DNA from: Mikania micrantha
Taxonomy: Eukaryota > Streptophyta > Magnoliopsida > Asterales > Asteraceae
Assembly: GCA_009363875.1 (NCBI GenBank)
Contig: CM018697.1
Coordinates: 51,415,484-51,479,483, forward strand
Length of the DNA: 64,000 bases
Reading direction: 5' to 3'
Shown here piece after piece: positions 11,503 through 23,463 of this stretch. Within the stretch, counting starts at the first letter, position 1. Every line of letters starts with the position of its first letter. The notes beneath the pieces were generated by a model. The model saw only the letters and a list, made by a program, of their open reading frames with translations. It searched no databases and had not been told where the DNA came from. A program made the translations under genes and the position numbers.

Positions 11503-11733
11503 CGGCCCATTTTACTTGGCCCATGCGGTTTCCAATCGGCCCAGCCATAGTCCATTTACATACGGCCCAAACAACAAGTTTTTGGTTTACATCTTGGGCC
11601 CATAATATACAAAGTCCAATCCAATAGGTTGACCCAACATCAACACACCGGCCCAAAGAAAGTATTCGGCCCACATAAGCTTCTAAGGCTCAATGACTCT
11701 ATTACTAGGCCCAAGATTATTTAAATTGGCCCA
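11503..11733 (+). repeat. GGCCCA motif array of LTR F
   Basis: About nine GGCCCA words in 230 bp directly after the CGAACC array. GGCCCA/TGGGCC is the core of plant 'site II' promoter elements bound by TCP factors. Similar arrays follow the CGAACC arrays in both LTRs of element A. Confidence 0.75.
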
Positions 11734-12667
11734 ATATCTAGGATGATCATTCGTTTGGTTAAACACAAATGAAACTCCTTAAGCTAAGATATCAATGTCA
11801 TGAGAGGAATGCATTCGGAATGGAAAACAAGAATCTAAAGGTTATGGTTTGACTTAAATGTTAACACCTAAACTATTGGGAATTTCAAAGGCACATGATT
11901 AATCTAAATGGTTATTTACACCATCTAGGTTAATGACTTTATAAGCAAACAAGAGAACATTTGAAAATCAAAGTTCCTTAAAGGGCCCAAGAATGGCCCA
12001 ATGGGTTTATTATAAGCCCATCATGTTTAAATTACATTTTCTTAAATTAATTATGCTTTGCATAAATGAAATTAAATTATAAACTTTATCAATATAATTA
12101 AACGATTTTCCTAAATAAATGATTTACTTAAAATGTAATAAATTGAAAATGTTTTGTTTAAATACCTTAACGATTAATGTGGGATCTGGGGTTACTAATG
12201 GGTAATAGTTTAACTTAGATAGAGGAAATTCTAGAAACACACTAGTAATCTAGGACACGTAGTTGCACATCGAGACCAAACCATAGGTACGACAATTTCT
12301 GTAGGTACTTATCGAATTCGAATTCTTTAAAATAACCCAGGTGCTAAAGATACTTAGGCAACAATCAAAGAGTGCGCTTATCTTTTGTGGTTCATTTCAC
12401 GGCAACACAGGTGAGTTCATTGCCCCTTTTCTAACATTTTTGTTTTAAAACGCGGGGCTGAGAAGCATGCGTACACTGTTTACTTAAATTGTTTACTTTA
12501 ATGCTTTTAAATTTATATGTTTTACATATATATGAATGTTATCCTAGACCATGTCTAGGAAAATTTTAATGCAGGTTTATTAACTGATTCACTTATATAT
12601 TAAGTGAATAATCAAGTCAAACTAAACTTTTCAATAAGTCAAAACATTTCAAACAAGTCAAAACATA

Positions 12668-12800
12668 CATTTTGGGAAATCAAGTGGGTGAATTCAAGGG
12701 AATCAAATCAAACATTTTGGGAGGTCAAGTGGGTGAATTCAATGAATCAAATCAAACATTTTGGGAAATCAAGTGGGTGAATTCAAGGGAATCAAATCAA
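12668..12800 (+). repeat. 45-bp tandem repeat, three units, in LTR F
   Basis: Three units containing CATTTTGGGAAATCAAGTGG begin at 12668, 12713 and 12757; the middle unit has GAGGTC in place of GAAATC. They lie between the donor-like site and the second TATA modules. Confidence 0.85.
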
Positions 12801-13359
12801 ACATTTTGACAAAACAAGTGTGGGACATCAAGACATCAACAAAACAATCTTTGCAAAGACAAGATTCCATGTTCTACAAACCAAGTGTTTGTTGAACAAT
12901 TAATCAAGTGTACAACCGATCAATGAATCTTGTATTCTACGATCAACACATCAGGTACATCTTGTGACAAAATCAGACGATCATTAAATCATTTTTAAGG
13001 GGTAGTATGTGAAATATCAGAGATAACATTTGCCAACACATTGAACTCAGAAATCCTATATTTCAAGAAGTCCTAGCTAGACTGATTGACTTGTAGGTCT
13101 TATGTTTGATGATATTTACAGAATTCCCTAACTACTAAGTACCCAGATTGACAGACTAGTCTACTCGAGTATGACCATAGGCCCCAATCATAAGGACTTA
13201 GATTTTATTAAATGTTTATTTACTTGTTTAATTAAGCATTTATAACTGTTTATACAATTTCTGTGGTTGATCACTATTGTGATGAACTTAAGGAATCAAC
13301 ATAGATTCCAAATTGTTGTATTTACAGGAACAAAGGACTGACGAATCATTGGGTTAAAG

Positions 13360-13810
13360 GTAGGGGTAAAATGCTTAATTTTCATTAACACCAATGTCCC
13401 ATGTGGATTAGTATGTGGTGGGACGGCGTCTGGGCGGGATTGTAGCCTCGACTCAGGGGTATGCCCTATATATAAGCATACCGATCTGGATGATACATGT
13501 GATGTTAATGAGATTAAGGTTGTTACCCGTGGGTTAAACAAAGGTTTTGTGAGAACATTTGAGTCATTGTGAACAAGAGTGTGTGATAGGTAAAGATGCT
13601 TAATTATCATTAACACCAATGTCCTATGCGGATTAGTATGTGGTGGGATGGCGTCTGGGCGGGGTTGTAGCCTCGACTCAGGGGTATGCCCTATACATAA
13701 GCATACCGATCTGGATGATACATGTTCAGTTAATGAGGTTAGGGTCTTTACCAGTGGAGGTTTTCAAATCGTTTTCAAATCATTTTCAAATCATTTTCAA
13801 ATACGAAATT
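13360..13810 (+). promoter_or_regulatory. Second TATA module of LTR F, tandemly duplicated
   Basis: Two copies, period about 227 bp, of a module running from ATGCTTAATT through GTATGTGGTGGGA, GGCGTCTGGGCGG and a TATA word to a GTTAATGAGRTTARGGT tail. The first TATA is TATATATAAG (13467-13476), framed by GGTATGC and GCATACC, a 7-bp inverted repeat. The second copy has TATACATAAG (13692-13701). Two to three copies occur in LTRs H, I and D, one in each LTR of A. Confidence 0.7.
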
Positions 13811-14377
13811 ATATGAACTCACCAACCATGTGTTGACTTTATTTTTGCATGACTTCTCAGGTGACGAACAGGTCAACTGAAGAGTTATTTCTTTGGATTA
13901 GGTTAGCTGGTAGAGGACCTAGCTTTTTGGACCTGCATATTTTGAAGCATCATTTTACAGTTGTTTAACACATCTTGTGCAGTTACAAGATTGAAGACTT
14001 ATGATGTGATAGTGGGTTTACATTGTTAAATTGTAAACTTAACTAATATAATTTAACTCTGTAATCCTATTTTATTTTAGCAAAGTTTCTCATTCATATA
14101 TCATGTGCAATGTGAACAATCTGATCAATCCGATTATCATTTCGATATCGCGCCTCGGGAACCTTCCGCCCGTCGGGGAAACCCGATCCTACCCCGCCGG
14201 CTCGGGGTGTGACACTTCGGCCAAGGACACATTTGGTCGGTCTCTTTTTCGCAGAAAACTTCATCCGGCCGAATGCACGGGTTAGATCTATCAATCGTGA
14301 TCAATGGGTTGTGGGTGCATGGTATGCATGGGGACCACGTGAATTGCATGCATGGGTTGAACGGGTGTGTTTGCATG

Positions 14378-15884
14378 TGTAAAACCAGTGCCAGAATCGT
14401 AAGCAGAACAACAAATTGCACGGTAACTCAGGTATAAACTATGTGTATTATTTGTATGCTATTATCGTGTAATGCTTGACACAAAACTATTATGCAATTG
14501 TTTCGGTAATATGATTCAAACTCATGGTTTAACAGTCAGAAACATATCAGACAACACAAGATTATCACATGAATGCTTGTTAGGATTCTATTATGTATAA
14601 ACGTATGTGAGGACTTACTAAACAAAAACAACAACGGATGTCGTTAGGTGAATGCTAAACCGACGAATTATTCGTATAGGTGACGATCTGTATTAATATA
14701 TCTGAAATTTTAACGTTCTGAATGATGTCTAATAATTAGAAAACTATATTTAAAAGTGTAGTGATCGTCGTATTCGTAGGGGTGACGATTCGAACGAATA
14801 CACGCGACGACTATACGATTCTATTTAAACGGTAAATTAAGTATTTCTGAAAATTTAAATAAAGAGGAGATATTTAGTTAATTTACTAGGAATTACCACC
14901 TAAAATAAATTAACACACTTTAGGTTTAAAACCGAGACGTTTCGTACGAAAACGAAACGAAGCCGACGTTCTACGCTAAACCGAGCGAGACCGAACGGCC
15001 CGAACATAACCGGGTATTTTGAAGTCATTTAATGTGGCATTTATGGTCACATCTACCTCCACCAACCAGCCATTTCGCCCATTTTCGTTCTCTCTCTCTA
15101 CTTTCTCTCTCTGAAACCCCAAGCTTCACCCCCCTCATTTCTCCACGAAATAAAGCAATCTTGGTGTCAAAACGATCACTACATCTTGTAGAACACTAAA
15201 GTACAGCTGATCTAAGCTTTGAACCAATCGATTAGAGGTAAAAACAAGTTTTCTTTTCGGTTTTAGGGTTTTCAAAACCCTATGTTCGAACTTCATTGAA
15301 ATATGTCCTACAACCTTCAAGACCTGAGGGAAACACCACAAAACACACTTAGGATGAAGTAGAAACACCCTATACATCTTGGGTTAACCCTTAGGTTCGA
15401 AAATGGGAGCTGCACCATTCAAGGTTCGAGTGGCCGATTGGCCAAGCCATCAGATGGCCGAAAGACCATAGGCCGATGGCCAGCCTTAAGGCCGAACGAA
15501 TAGAAGGCCACCCTCCCTTCGGCCGAAGTAGCAATGCGCCTGCCTTAGTCGGCCCAAGCCTTCTTCGATCCAAACTCATTCGCACCACCCCACTTTCGGC
15601 TAAGCTGGTTCGGTCCAACGCACTCTCGGTCAGATGAGTTTCAACGGGCCCAGCTGATTCGGTCAAGGCCCCACTCGCATGCCTCCTTCCCCTATCGGCC
15701 ACATTGATTCGGCCAGGGCCCTTTCGACCAAGGACACATTTGGTCGGTCTCTTTTTTGAAGAAAACTTCATCCGGCCGAATGCATAGGTTAGATCTATCA
15801 ATCGCGATCAAGGGGTTGTGGGTGCATGGTATGCGTGGGGACCACGTGAATTGCATGCATGGGGTGAACGGGTGTGTGTGCATG
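14378..15884 (+). mobile_element. Chimeric partial LTR copy G (about 1.5 kb)
   Basis: Starts TGTAAAACCAG like LTR H and ends at the same GCATG as fragment E, where H then starts. Up to about 14,665 its variants match H (GACACAAAACTATTAT, CCGACGAATTATTCG). From about 14,690 on they match E (ATTTTAACGTTCT, GTAGGGGTGACGATT, and the tail that E shows at 14220-14377). It therefore looks like an H-to-E recombinant. It contains dyads at 14671-14700 and 14765-14810 (arms GTATTCGT and ACGAATAC), a pyrimidine patch and a TTCGG-type array (15420-15780). Confidence 0.75.
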
Positions 15885-17189
15885 TGTAAAACCAGTGCCG
15901 GAATCGTAACCGGAACAACAACTTGCATGGTAACTCAGGTATAAACTATGTGTATTATTTGTATGCTATTATCATGTAATGCTTGACACAAAACTATTAT
16001 ATAATTGTTTCAGTGACATGATTCAAACTCACGGTTTAACATCAGAAACATATCAGACAACGCAAGATTATCAAATGAATGCTTGTTAGGATTCTATTAT
16101 GTATAAACATATGTGAGGACTTACAAAACAAAACTGTAACATCAGTGGCGGAATCGTACCGGAACAGTGATCTCAAACAGTATCATGAACAGTAATCAGG
16201 TACACACTTTATGCATTTTAGTAAATTTCACATTCATATTGTATATCATTATCATTTCATGTATGAAACAGTGAATTCATAATCATTTCAGAGAAACGAA
16301 ACTCAGAAAACATGGTTCATCAGTCAGATATTTATCTGGCAACACAGAACCATCATGAGATTATTTGTTAGGATTTTATTATGTATAAACGTATGTGAGG
16401 CTTTACAGAACAAAACAACACGACTATCGTTACGTGAATGCTAAATTGATGGATTATTCGTATAGGTGACGATCTGTACGAATAAATCTGAAAGTTTAAT
16501 GTTCTGAATGATATCCGATAACTAGAAAACAATGTTGAAAAGTATAGTTATCGTCGTGTTTGTACGGTTGACGATTCGAACGAATACGCGGACAACTGTA
16601 TGATTCGATTTTAAACAGTAAATTAATATTTGTGAAAATTTAAAATAAAAAAAAAGATAATTAGTTAATTTACTAGGAATAACCACTTAAAATAAATCTA
16701 TAAATCTTATTTTATAAACTGTCTCGTTTCGTTATAAAAACACGAGAAACAAATTTTTTACGCGAAAACGAACGAGACCGAACCACCGGGTGTTTTGAAA
16801 CATTAAATGTGGCATTGAATACACCACAACCACCTCCACCAACCTATTTCCAATCTCAAATTCGTCACTCTCTCTAGCTCTCTCTCTCTAAAAACTTCAA
16901 CTTCTCTCTACAATTCCATAGCCATTTCTCATCAGATTCAAGTGCTTTTGGTGTCAACACGTTCATCTGTTCACGTAGATCAAGGAAGTACCAAGATTTG
17001 GAGCTTCTACCCATCGATTTTGAGGTAAACCTTCATTTTATTTTCAGTTTTTAGGGTGTGTCACGAACCCCTTTGCTTGATGTCGTTTAACCGGCCTAAA
17101 CACTCATAAACACTTAGACGAACTCTTGTAAACGATTAGGAAGCTATAGAGACTAACCTGTAACAGGATGGGATCGAAGATGAAGAGGA

Positions 17190-17660
17190 TGCTGCACCAT
17201 GGACGGCTACACGTTCGTGAAGAACCTTCGTCCGAACCTTTCAGATGTAGCCGAACCTACGGAAGGAAACCCTGAACCAGCGAACCTTCTGGCAACCGAA
17301 CCTCCAAGGGCTTTGGCGAACCTGAGCGGTCACGAACCTCCATCTGGTTAGCCGAACCTAATGAGATCACGAACCTCCGTGCATGGAAGGGCGAACCTGT
17401 GTCTTAGCCAGCCAAACCCTTAACCCCGAACCATTATGGCTGAACCTTTCCCCATAATGGCTGAACCTTCTTTCAGTTAGTCGAGCTACAACCGGGGAAC
17501 CTAGGGACTCTTTGGACAAACCCCTGGGACGAACCCTAGCTTACCAACGAACCATGGGCCCCGAATCAATCAGGTTTGCTTGGGATAGGGAGTGGCCGAA
17601 CCATTGAGTCAATGATAGCAGAACCTATGTTGGAGGCCAATAGGTTCGTTGCCTTCATAC
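17190..17660 (+). repeat. CGAACC motif array of LTR I
   Basis: Roughly twenty CGAACC/CGAACCT words, almost all on the plus strand, irregularly spaced, in the same LTR position as in F and A. Confidence 0.8.
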
Positions 17661-19529
17661 TAATGGACTTAGGTGTTATCGATATTCTTATAATTTCCAA
17701 CATGCAAGGATGGGGTTGAGTATGCGTGGGTGCATGGGAGTTCGGGTACACATGCATGAATAGAATAATAGGTGTGTGCATGGGATAAAATTTATGTATG
17801 TGTATGGGGTTAGAGTTATATGTGTAAACATGAAATTTAATGCATGTACATGGGGAATCAATATAAGTGTATGAGGAGCTTACTAGGACTATCTTAATAA
17901 TAATGTACTAGTTACGTTTTCATAACAAGGGTTTCCTTGAACACTAACAATTTAACCTAAGTGTTACTCTCTATCTAATTAGTTTAAAACACTTGGGATT
18001 CATCACAAGTCATATGGGAGCAAAAAGAAAATATTAAGGTTTGATGATGATTAAATTATTGAGGATTTAAATCCATTAAAGGCTAATAACGGGCCGAGAG
18101 GGGCCCAATGGGTTAACATTAAGCCCATCACATGTAAATGTGTATTTTAACTCAAGTAATGATATTTTAATGAGAAGAGGCGGTTTATAAATTTTGTGAA
18201 TTTAATTAAATGATTTTCTAAATTGATGTTTAAAATGAAATTTATTTAAAACATAGTAACCATGACTTGTTATGATTAATTGTGGGATTGGGTTTATAAA
18301 GGGGTATCTAAGTTAGACTAGGAGGTTAAGTTGTAGAAGCACAATAGTAACATAAAATACTTAGTTGCACACCGAGACCAAAACCTTAGATACGATGACT
18401 CAGTATTCGAATTCTTTTAAAACAACTAAGGAACTGAAGAAACCTAAGCTACAAGAACGAGCGCACATTTTGTGATAGATCATTTGCACAGCAACACAAG
18501 TGAGTTCATTGCTCCTTTTCTAAACACTTTTGTTTTCAAACGCGGGGCTGAAAAGCATGCGTAAACTGTTTTATTTAAATTGTTTACTTAAATGCTTTTA
18601 TTTATTATATGTTTTACATATATATGCTTGTTTATACTCCTAGACTGCTGTCTAGGTAATTGCTATGCAGAATTATCTTACAAGTTAATTAAATTACTCC
18701 TATGAGTAATACTTAAATTCTAAAACTCTAAACGAACCTTAGTCTATCAAGCTCAAATTCAAGAATCTAAATTCAATGTGGAATCAAAAGAACTAAAGTT
18801 AAAGATCAAATACAATGGAAACTAATTCAATGTGGTGATCAGTAAATCAAAGGATCCTATTCATAAATCTATAATCATTTTGAAATCATGAAGTTCTAAA
18901 GATCAAAATCAAGAGACTCAATGAAATCAATAAAATCATAATTGTGTGTGAATCATTGAAATAATGAAATCATTAAAATATAATGAAATCATTAGTGCTT
19001 GAGTCAAGGTGGATGTCAGTTGTATGGAAATCAAGACAATGTGTAACACACATAAAGTCCCGGCATAAATAGTAGACTCTTGTAGTCAAGGTACATGGGC
19101 AATAACGTGAACTATCAAATGAAATCAAAATCAAAATCAAGAGAATCAAAGAGATCAAGAATCAAAGGATATCCGTAAAGTCCTGGCATGCACAGTAGAC
19201 CAGTGGGTCAAGCTGATATGGGCATCATTAAAATCCCGGCACACACAGGTAGACTCCTTGTGAGTCATGCCTGATATGGGTCACATGCGAGAGGGTACAA
19301 CTTGGACAACCACCAACAACTAAGTCTAATTGATTGAGTCAAATAAGGCCCAATCATCATGTCTTAGTTGTATTTAAATGCTTAGTTATTAGTTTAATTA
19401 AACATTTAATGCTACATTTTTACAAGTGCTTTTGGGAAATCATGAATACATGGTAAACTCAAGAGATCAAAAGTAAATCTATTTGTGGATATCAGAATCT
19501 AAAATGAAGGTGAATGGAATGAAACGCTT

Positions 19530-19930
19530 AATTATCATTAACAACAATATGCTAAGCAGTCCAGTATGTGGTGGGACGGTGGCTGGGTGGGCGGTAAGCT
19601 CGACCCTACATATTCCCTATATATAAGCATACTTGATTGGATAGCATAGGTGTTGTTGATGAGGTTAAAGTTGTCATTTTGGGGGATCATGGTAAACATT
19701 TTCAGGGTAATCAAATTCTATGAATCAAAGGTTATGGAATTAAAGAAGTGGGATGAAATGCTTAATTATCACTAGTAACAATATATCATGTGGTTGAGTG
19801 TGTGGTGGGACGGTGGCTGGGCGGGCGGTAAGTTTGACCCTACATACGCCCTATATATAAGCATACTGAATTGGATGGTATAGGTGGTTAATGGTGAGGT
19901 TAAGGTTGTCATTCGGGTTATTCAAACTCA
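19530..19930 (+). promoter_or_regulatory. Duplicated second TATA module of LTR I
   Basis: Two copies, period about 222 bp, each with GTGGTGGGACGGTGGCTGGG and TATATATAAG (19619-19628 and 19852-19861). The inverted repeat around the TATA word is degraded compared with F and H. Confidence 0.65.
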
Positions 19931-21169
19931 CTTTTATAAAACTATATGAACTCGCCAACCATGTGTTGACTTTATTTTTGCATGACTTCTCAGGTGACGA
20001 ACATGTCAGCTAAGCAGTTATTGCTTTTGAGCTAGGATTTCAGTTAGAAGACCTAGCATTTTTGGACCTGCATACTTTTGAAACATCATTATACATATTA
20101 TTTTGTATATCTTATGCAGATGCAAGATAGAAGATTTATGATGTTAACAGTAGATTTACAGTGTTAAATTCTGAACTAAACTGATGTAATTTAACTTTGT
20201 AACTGTACTTCTATTTAACAGTTTCTTATTTATATTTATAAATCATGTGCAATGTAACAATCTGATCATTTCGATTATCACTCACGATATCGCGCCTCGG
20301 GAACCTTCCGCCCAACGGGGAATCCGATCCAACCCCGCCGGCTCGGGTTGTGACAAAAACAACAACGGATGTCGTTACATGAATGCTAAATCGACGAATT
20401 ATTCGTATAGGTGACGATCTGTACGAATACATCTGAAAGTTTAACGTTATGAGTGATGTCCAATAATTAGAAAACCATATTGAAAAGTGTAGTTATTGTC
20501 GTATTCGTACGGGTGACGATTCGAACGAGTACGCGCGACGACTGTACGATTCGATTTAAACAGTAAATTAAATATTGTCAGAAAATTTAAATAAACGGAA
20601 GATAATTAGTTAATTTACTAGGAATTATCACATAAGTTAAATTTATAAACCTTTCTTTTAAACCGAGATGTTTCGTACGAAAACAAAATGATACGACGTT
20701 TCTACGCGAAATCAAGCAAAACCGAACGAGCGTGAACGTACCCGGGTATTTTGAAGCATTTAAGGGGGCAAATAATACCCTTCAGCTCTTCCAACAACCC
20801 ACTCTCTCTCATCTCACCATCTCCTTCTCTCTCTACACTCTCTTTCTCTAAAAGTTCAAACCCTAAATCTCTCAAAACTCCACCAAATTCGTTGGTCTTG
20901 GTGTCAAAACGACCGCCATAACCTGTAGGTCTTGAAAGTACAAATGATCCGAGCCAAGAACCGTTCAAATCGAGGTAAAACTCATTCAAAGGTTGTGATT
21001 TTTGGATTTTCAAACCCTCTTGTTCGAACCACCTGTAGAAACCGGTTCTAGGACCTTAAAACCTTAGGGAAACACCACAAAAACCACCTTCAATGATTTA
21101 GGAACTTCTTATACATCTTGGGTTAGCCATTAGATCAAAGATGGGGGGCTGCCATTTTTGTTGAGATCA

Positions 21170-21460
21170 ATGGGCCGAAATGGAACACACAGCTCGCCGT
21201 GTGAACCGCCTTGCCTACATTCGGCCGAATGGCCTCCAGGCCGTATGAGGCTCATTCGTTCGGTATACCTTCGGCCAAGTCTCACATTCGGTGGTCCTTA
21301 TTCGGTCGGAGTGACATTCGCCCCACCAGCCTCCCCATTCGTTCGGCTAACCCATATCCAGCCCGAGACACCTTCGGTCGCCCAAGAGGTTTAGTCACTC
21401 GGCCAACCTACTTCGGCTCATGACAAATTCAGGTGATGCCCTTTCAGCCGAACCTTCACT
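21170..21460 (+). repeat. TTCGG/CGAATG motif array of LTR H
   Basis: Dense ATTCGG, TTCGGCC and CATTCG words in 290 bp, matching the arrays of E, G and D rather than the CGAACC arrays of A, F and I. ORFs at 21158-21423 are open only because of this composition. Confidence 0.7.
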
Positions 21461-23204
21461 CAAATAATTACATGATCTTGTTCATGGAATTGAATCATAT
21501 GACTCATGCAAGGGCTTAGTACGTAAACATGCAAGAAAGGGTAGTCGAGTGTGTGAGCACGCATAGGGAAGGGAAAATATTAGGGTTTCATGGTATGCAA
21601 CCACCTTGTGTAATTAAAATTCAAACATAGAGTTTAACAAAGTAGAGGTTAATATGGTTTCATTATGAGGCAATAAAATAAGGTTTTTCTTAATGATGAT
21701 GGGATTTAACCTTTGATATGGGCTGGTCTAAAATGCAAGAGTATATTTAAAGGAATCATGGATTAGGGTTTGGAATAGCAAGAGTTCTTCTTAAACCTTA
21801 TTATCATTTAAACATGGATTGTGAATATCATTTTGGGTTCAACATCTTTGAGAAATCATAAGGATCAAAACAATAATCTAAGGTGTCAAGTGTTCATTTA
21901 ATTATTAACACCTAACACTTGGACATTTCATAAGATCATACAACTACATTAGGTTGCTATTTTGAACTACCTAGGATGGGTTGCACACATGACCAATCAA
22001 GGAATCATGAACAAACATGATCTAGTGATGGGACAAGGTTAATCAAATGAGGTTGACCTAAGCCCATCATGTTAATTATATTCTCTTAAATTAATTTATG
22101 TTTTTTATAAAAGAAATTGATTTCTTAACTTTATTAAATTAAATTAAATGATTAACTAAAATTGAATTATTTAAATGTGTTAATTACTGTCACACCCCCA
22201 AATTCCCACGTGCAGTGTCAGACCTCGCGGGTTTGATGTGGCTAGGATCACAGCTCATGGTCATATAGAACAACTCTATATGAGTTACACAAACATAGAG
22301 TTTTGTAAAATAGCATAGTTTGATAAAAGCAGCGGAAAAATTGAAATGTTATATAACAGATATGTAAATTGTAGCAGGGGAAAATAAATGCATCAGACAC
22401 TACGTTGTTTAAATTGCTTTAAAAGGAACATATCAATACAAGCCTAGGACTAAAGTCTAATGCATGCGAATCTTCTTGTACTCCTATTGTGTTTCCTAGC
22501 TTGTGCTCCCTTGTTGAGTTCACAGGTTTAGACAGACAGAAATATTAAACTGACATAAACTCGATATGTTAAGTTTACTTGTTGGATCTACGATCCGTGA
22601 GTGTGTCAGTTCATCTTAGCGAAACTCGACTGTTTCCGTTTGACTCCCGGGGTCATCGCTGAACCCGGTAATCAACATCGATATTACGCTCGTTATGACC
22701 TCCAGTCAACATTGATGCCGAGCGGGGCTAGTCAAACCTAGTAGTACTACGTAATAATGACTCGTTTGTTACACAACTAACGGAAGGATACGTGAGGGCT
22801 TAATGTGATACTAGTTACACTCGAAAATGGTTTTGCAACATACCAGTCATACATCTAAAATAGTTGCATAGTATTCTCACCCCAAAAGTTTAGTAAAAAC
22901 AGTTAAAGAGTGAATGTGGGGTTGTAAACTCACCTGAGTTTAGCAGAGTGCTTTCTTACAAGAACAATGTAGCTCACCGGCTAGCAGTTACCTATATCAC
23001 ATAGGTGTTATAAGTTTGTGTTCACATACATGTGGGTCTCATAGGACCGTGTTTCTGTCCAAACAACTCTAAGTTGTTATGTGGGTCGTGTTGACCGTGT
23101 TTGACCTAACGACCCGTTGGTGACGGTTTTAGTTCAAGTGCTCGTGTAATGTGCGATATAGTGTAGTGTGAAGTGTGCGGATACCAAAATCACATCCGTG
23201 AGGG

Positions 23205-23226
23205 AACTTACTATTTATAGTAAGTT
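23205..23226. repeat. 22-bp palindrome in LTR of C, first
   Basis: Perfect arms AACTTACTAT and ATAGTAAGTT around TT. Conserved in the other LTR of C at 54173-54194. Confidence 0.85.
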
Positions 23227-23441
23227 TCTATTTCGGGAAAGTTCCCATTTGAGGCAAATTATACAAGAAATCACTTTCTAATTATTCTATTATGCATAGT
23301 TAACCTAAATGAACATGATATCACATAGCACATAGTAATACTTAATCGATTAAGCACGTTACGCGTGTAAAAGTTTCTAAATATCCACTTGATCATGCTT
23401 GTTTTACTCAACACATTGTCGTTTACGTATTTAGCAAAATA

Positions 23442-23463
23442 AAGTTACTATTTATAGTAACTT
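23442..23463. repeat. 22-bp palindrome in LTR of C, second
   Basis: Perfect arms AAGTTACTAT and ATAGTAACTT around TT. It differs from the first palindrome by a C-G to G-C swap that keeps the symmetry. Conserved at 54490-54511. A weaker third version lies near 23590. Confidence 0.85.

Larger units (their letters stand above)
9808..14214 (+). mobile_element. Solo LTR F, Tekay-like Ty3/gypsy, 4.4 kb
   Basis: Runs from TGTAACAACAGTG to ...CTCGGGGTGTGACA and is flanked by an exact 5-bp duplication CTTCG (9803-9807 and 14215-14219). No PBS, gag or PPT follows, so it is a solo LTR, as left by recombination between the two LTRs of an element. Order inside: dyads at 10127-10152 and 10231-10256, TATA 10623, pyrimidine patch, CGAACC array, GGCCCA array, AT-rich stretch, donor-like CAG|GTGAGT at 12408-12416, 45-bp repeats, two copies of the second TATA module, and acceptor-like TTCTCAG at 13860. 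Confidence 0.9.
8456..14377 (+). mobile_element. Tekay-like LTR fragment E (first about 1.5 kb), split by solo LTR F
   Basis: Starts TGTAACATCTGTGCCGG after a possible TSD ATAAT. It carries the paired TGACGAT dyads (8759-8790, right arm degraded, and 8857-8910), a pyrimidine patch (9178-9205) and a TTCGG/GGCC-type motif array (about 9500-9800). F interrupts it at 9808-14214. It resumes at 14220 and runs to GCATG at 14377, where the G copy starts. Without F and one TSD it is about 1,510 bp. The remainder of this LTR is probably beyond the right end of the window. Confidence 0.75.
16135..20355 (+). mobile_element. Solo LTR I, Tekay-like, 4.2 kb
   Basis: Runs from TGTAACATCAGTGGCGG to ...GCTCGGGTTGTGACA with an exact AAAAC duplication (16130-16134 and 20356-20360), inserted in LTR H. 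No internal region is present. It has a dyad at 16456-16483 (arms ATTCGTA and TACGAAT), a second at about 16553-16600, a pyrimidine patch (16866-16890), a CGAACC array, a degenerate donor (CAA|GTGAGT near 18498), two second-TATA modules and an acceptor-like TTCTCAG ending at 19993. Confidence 0.9.
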
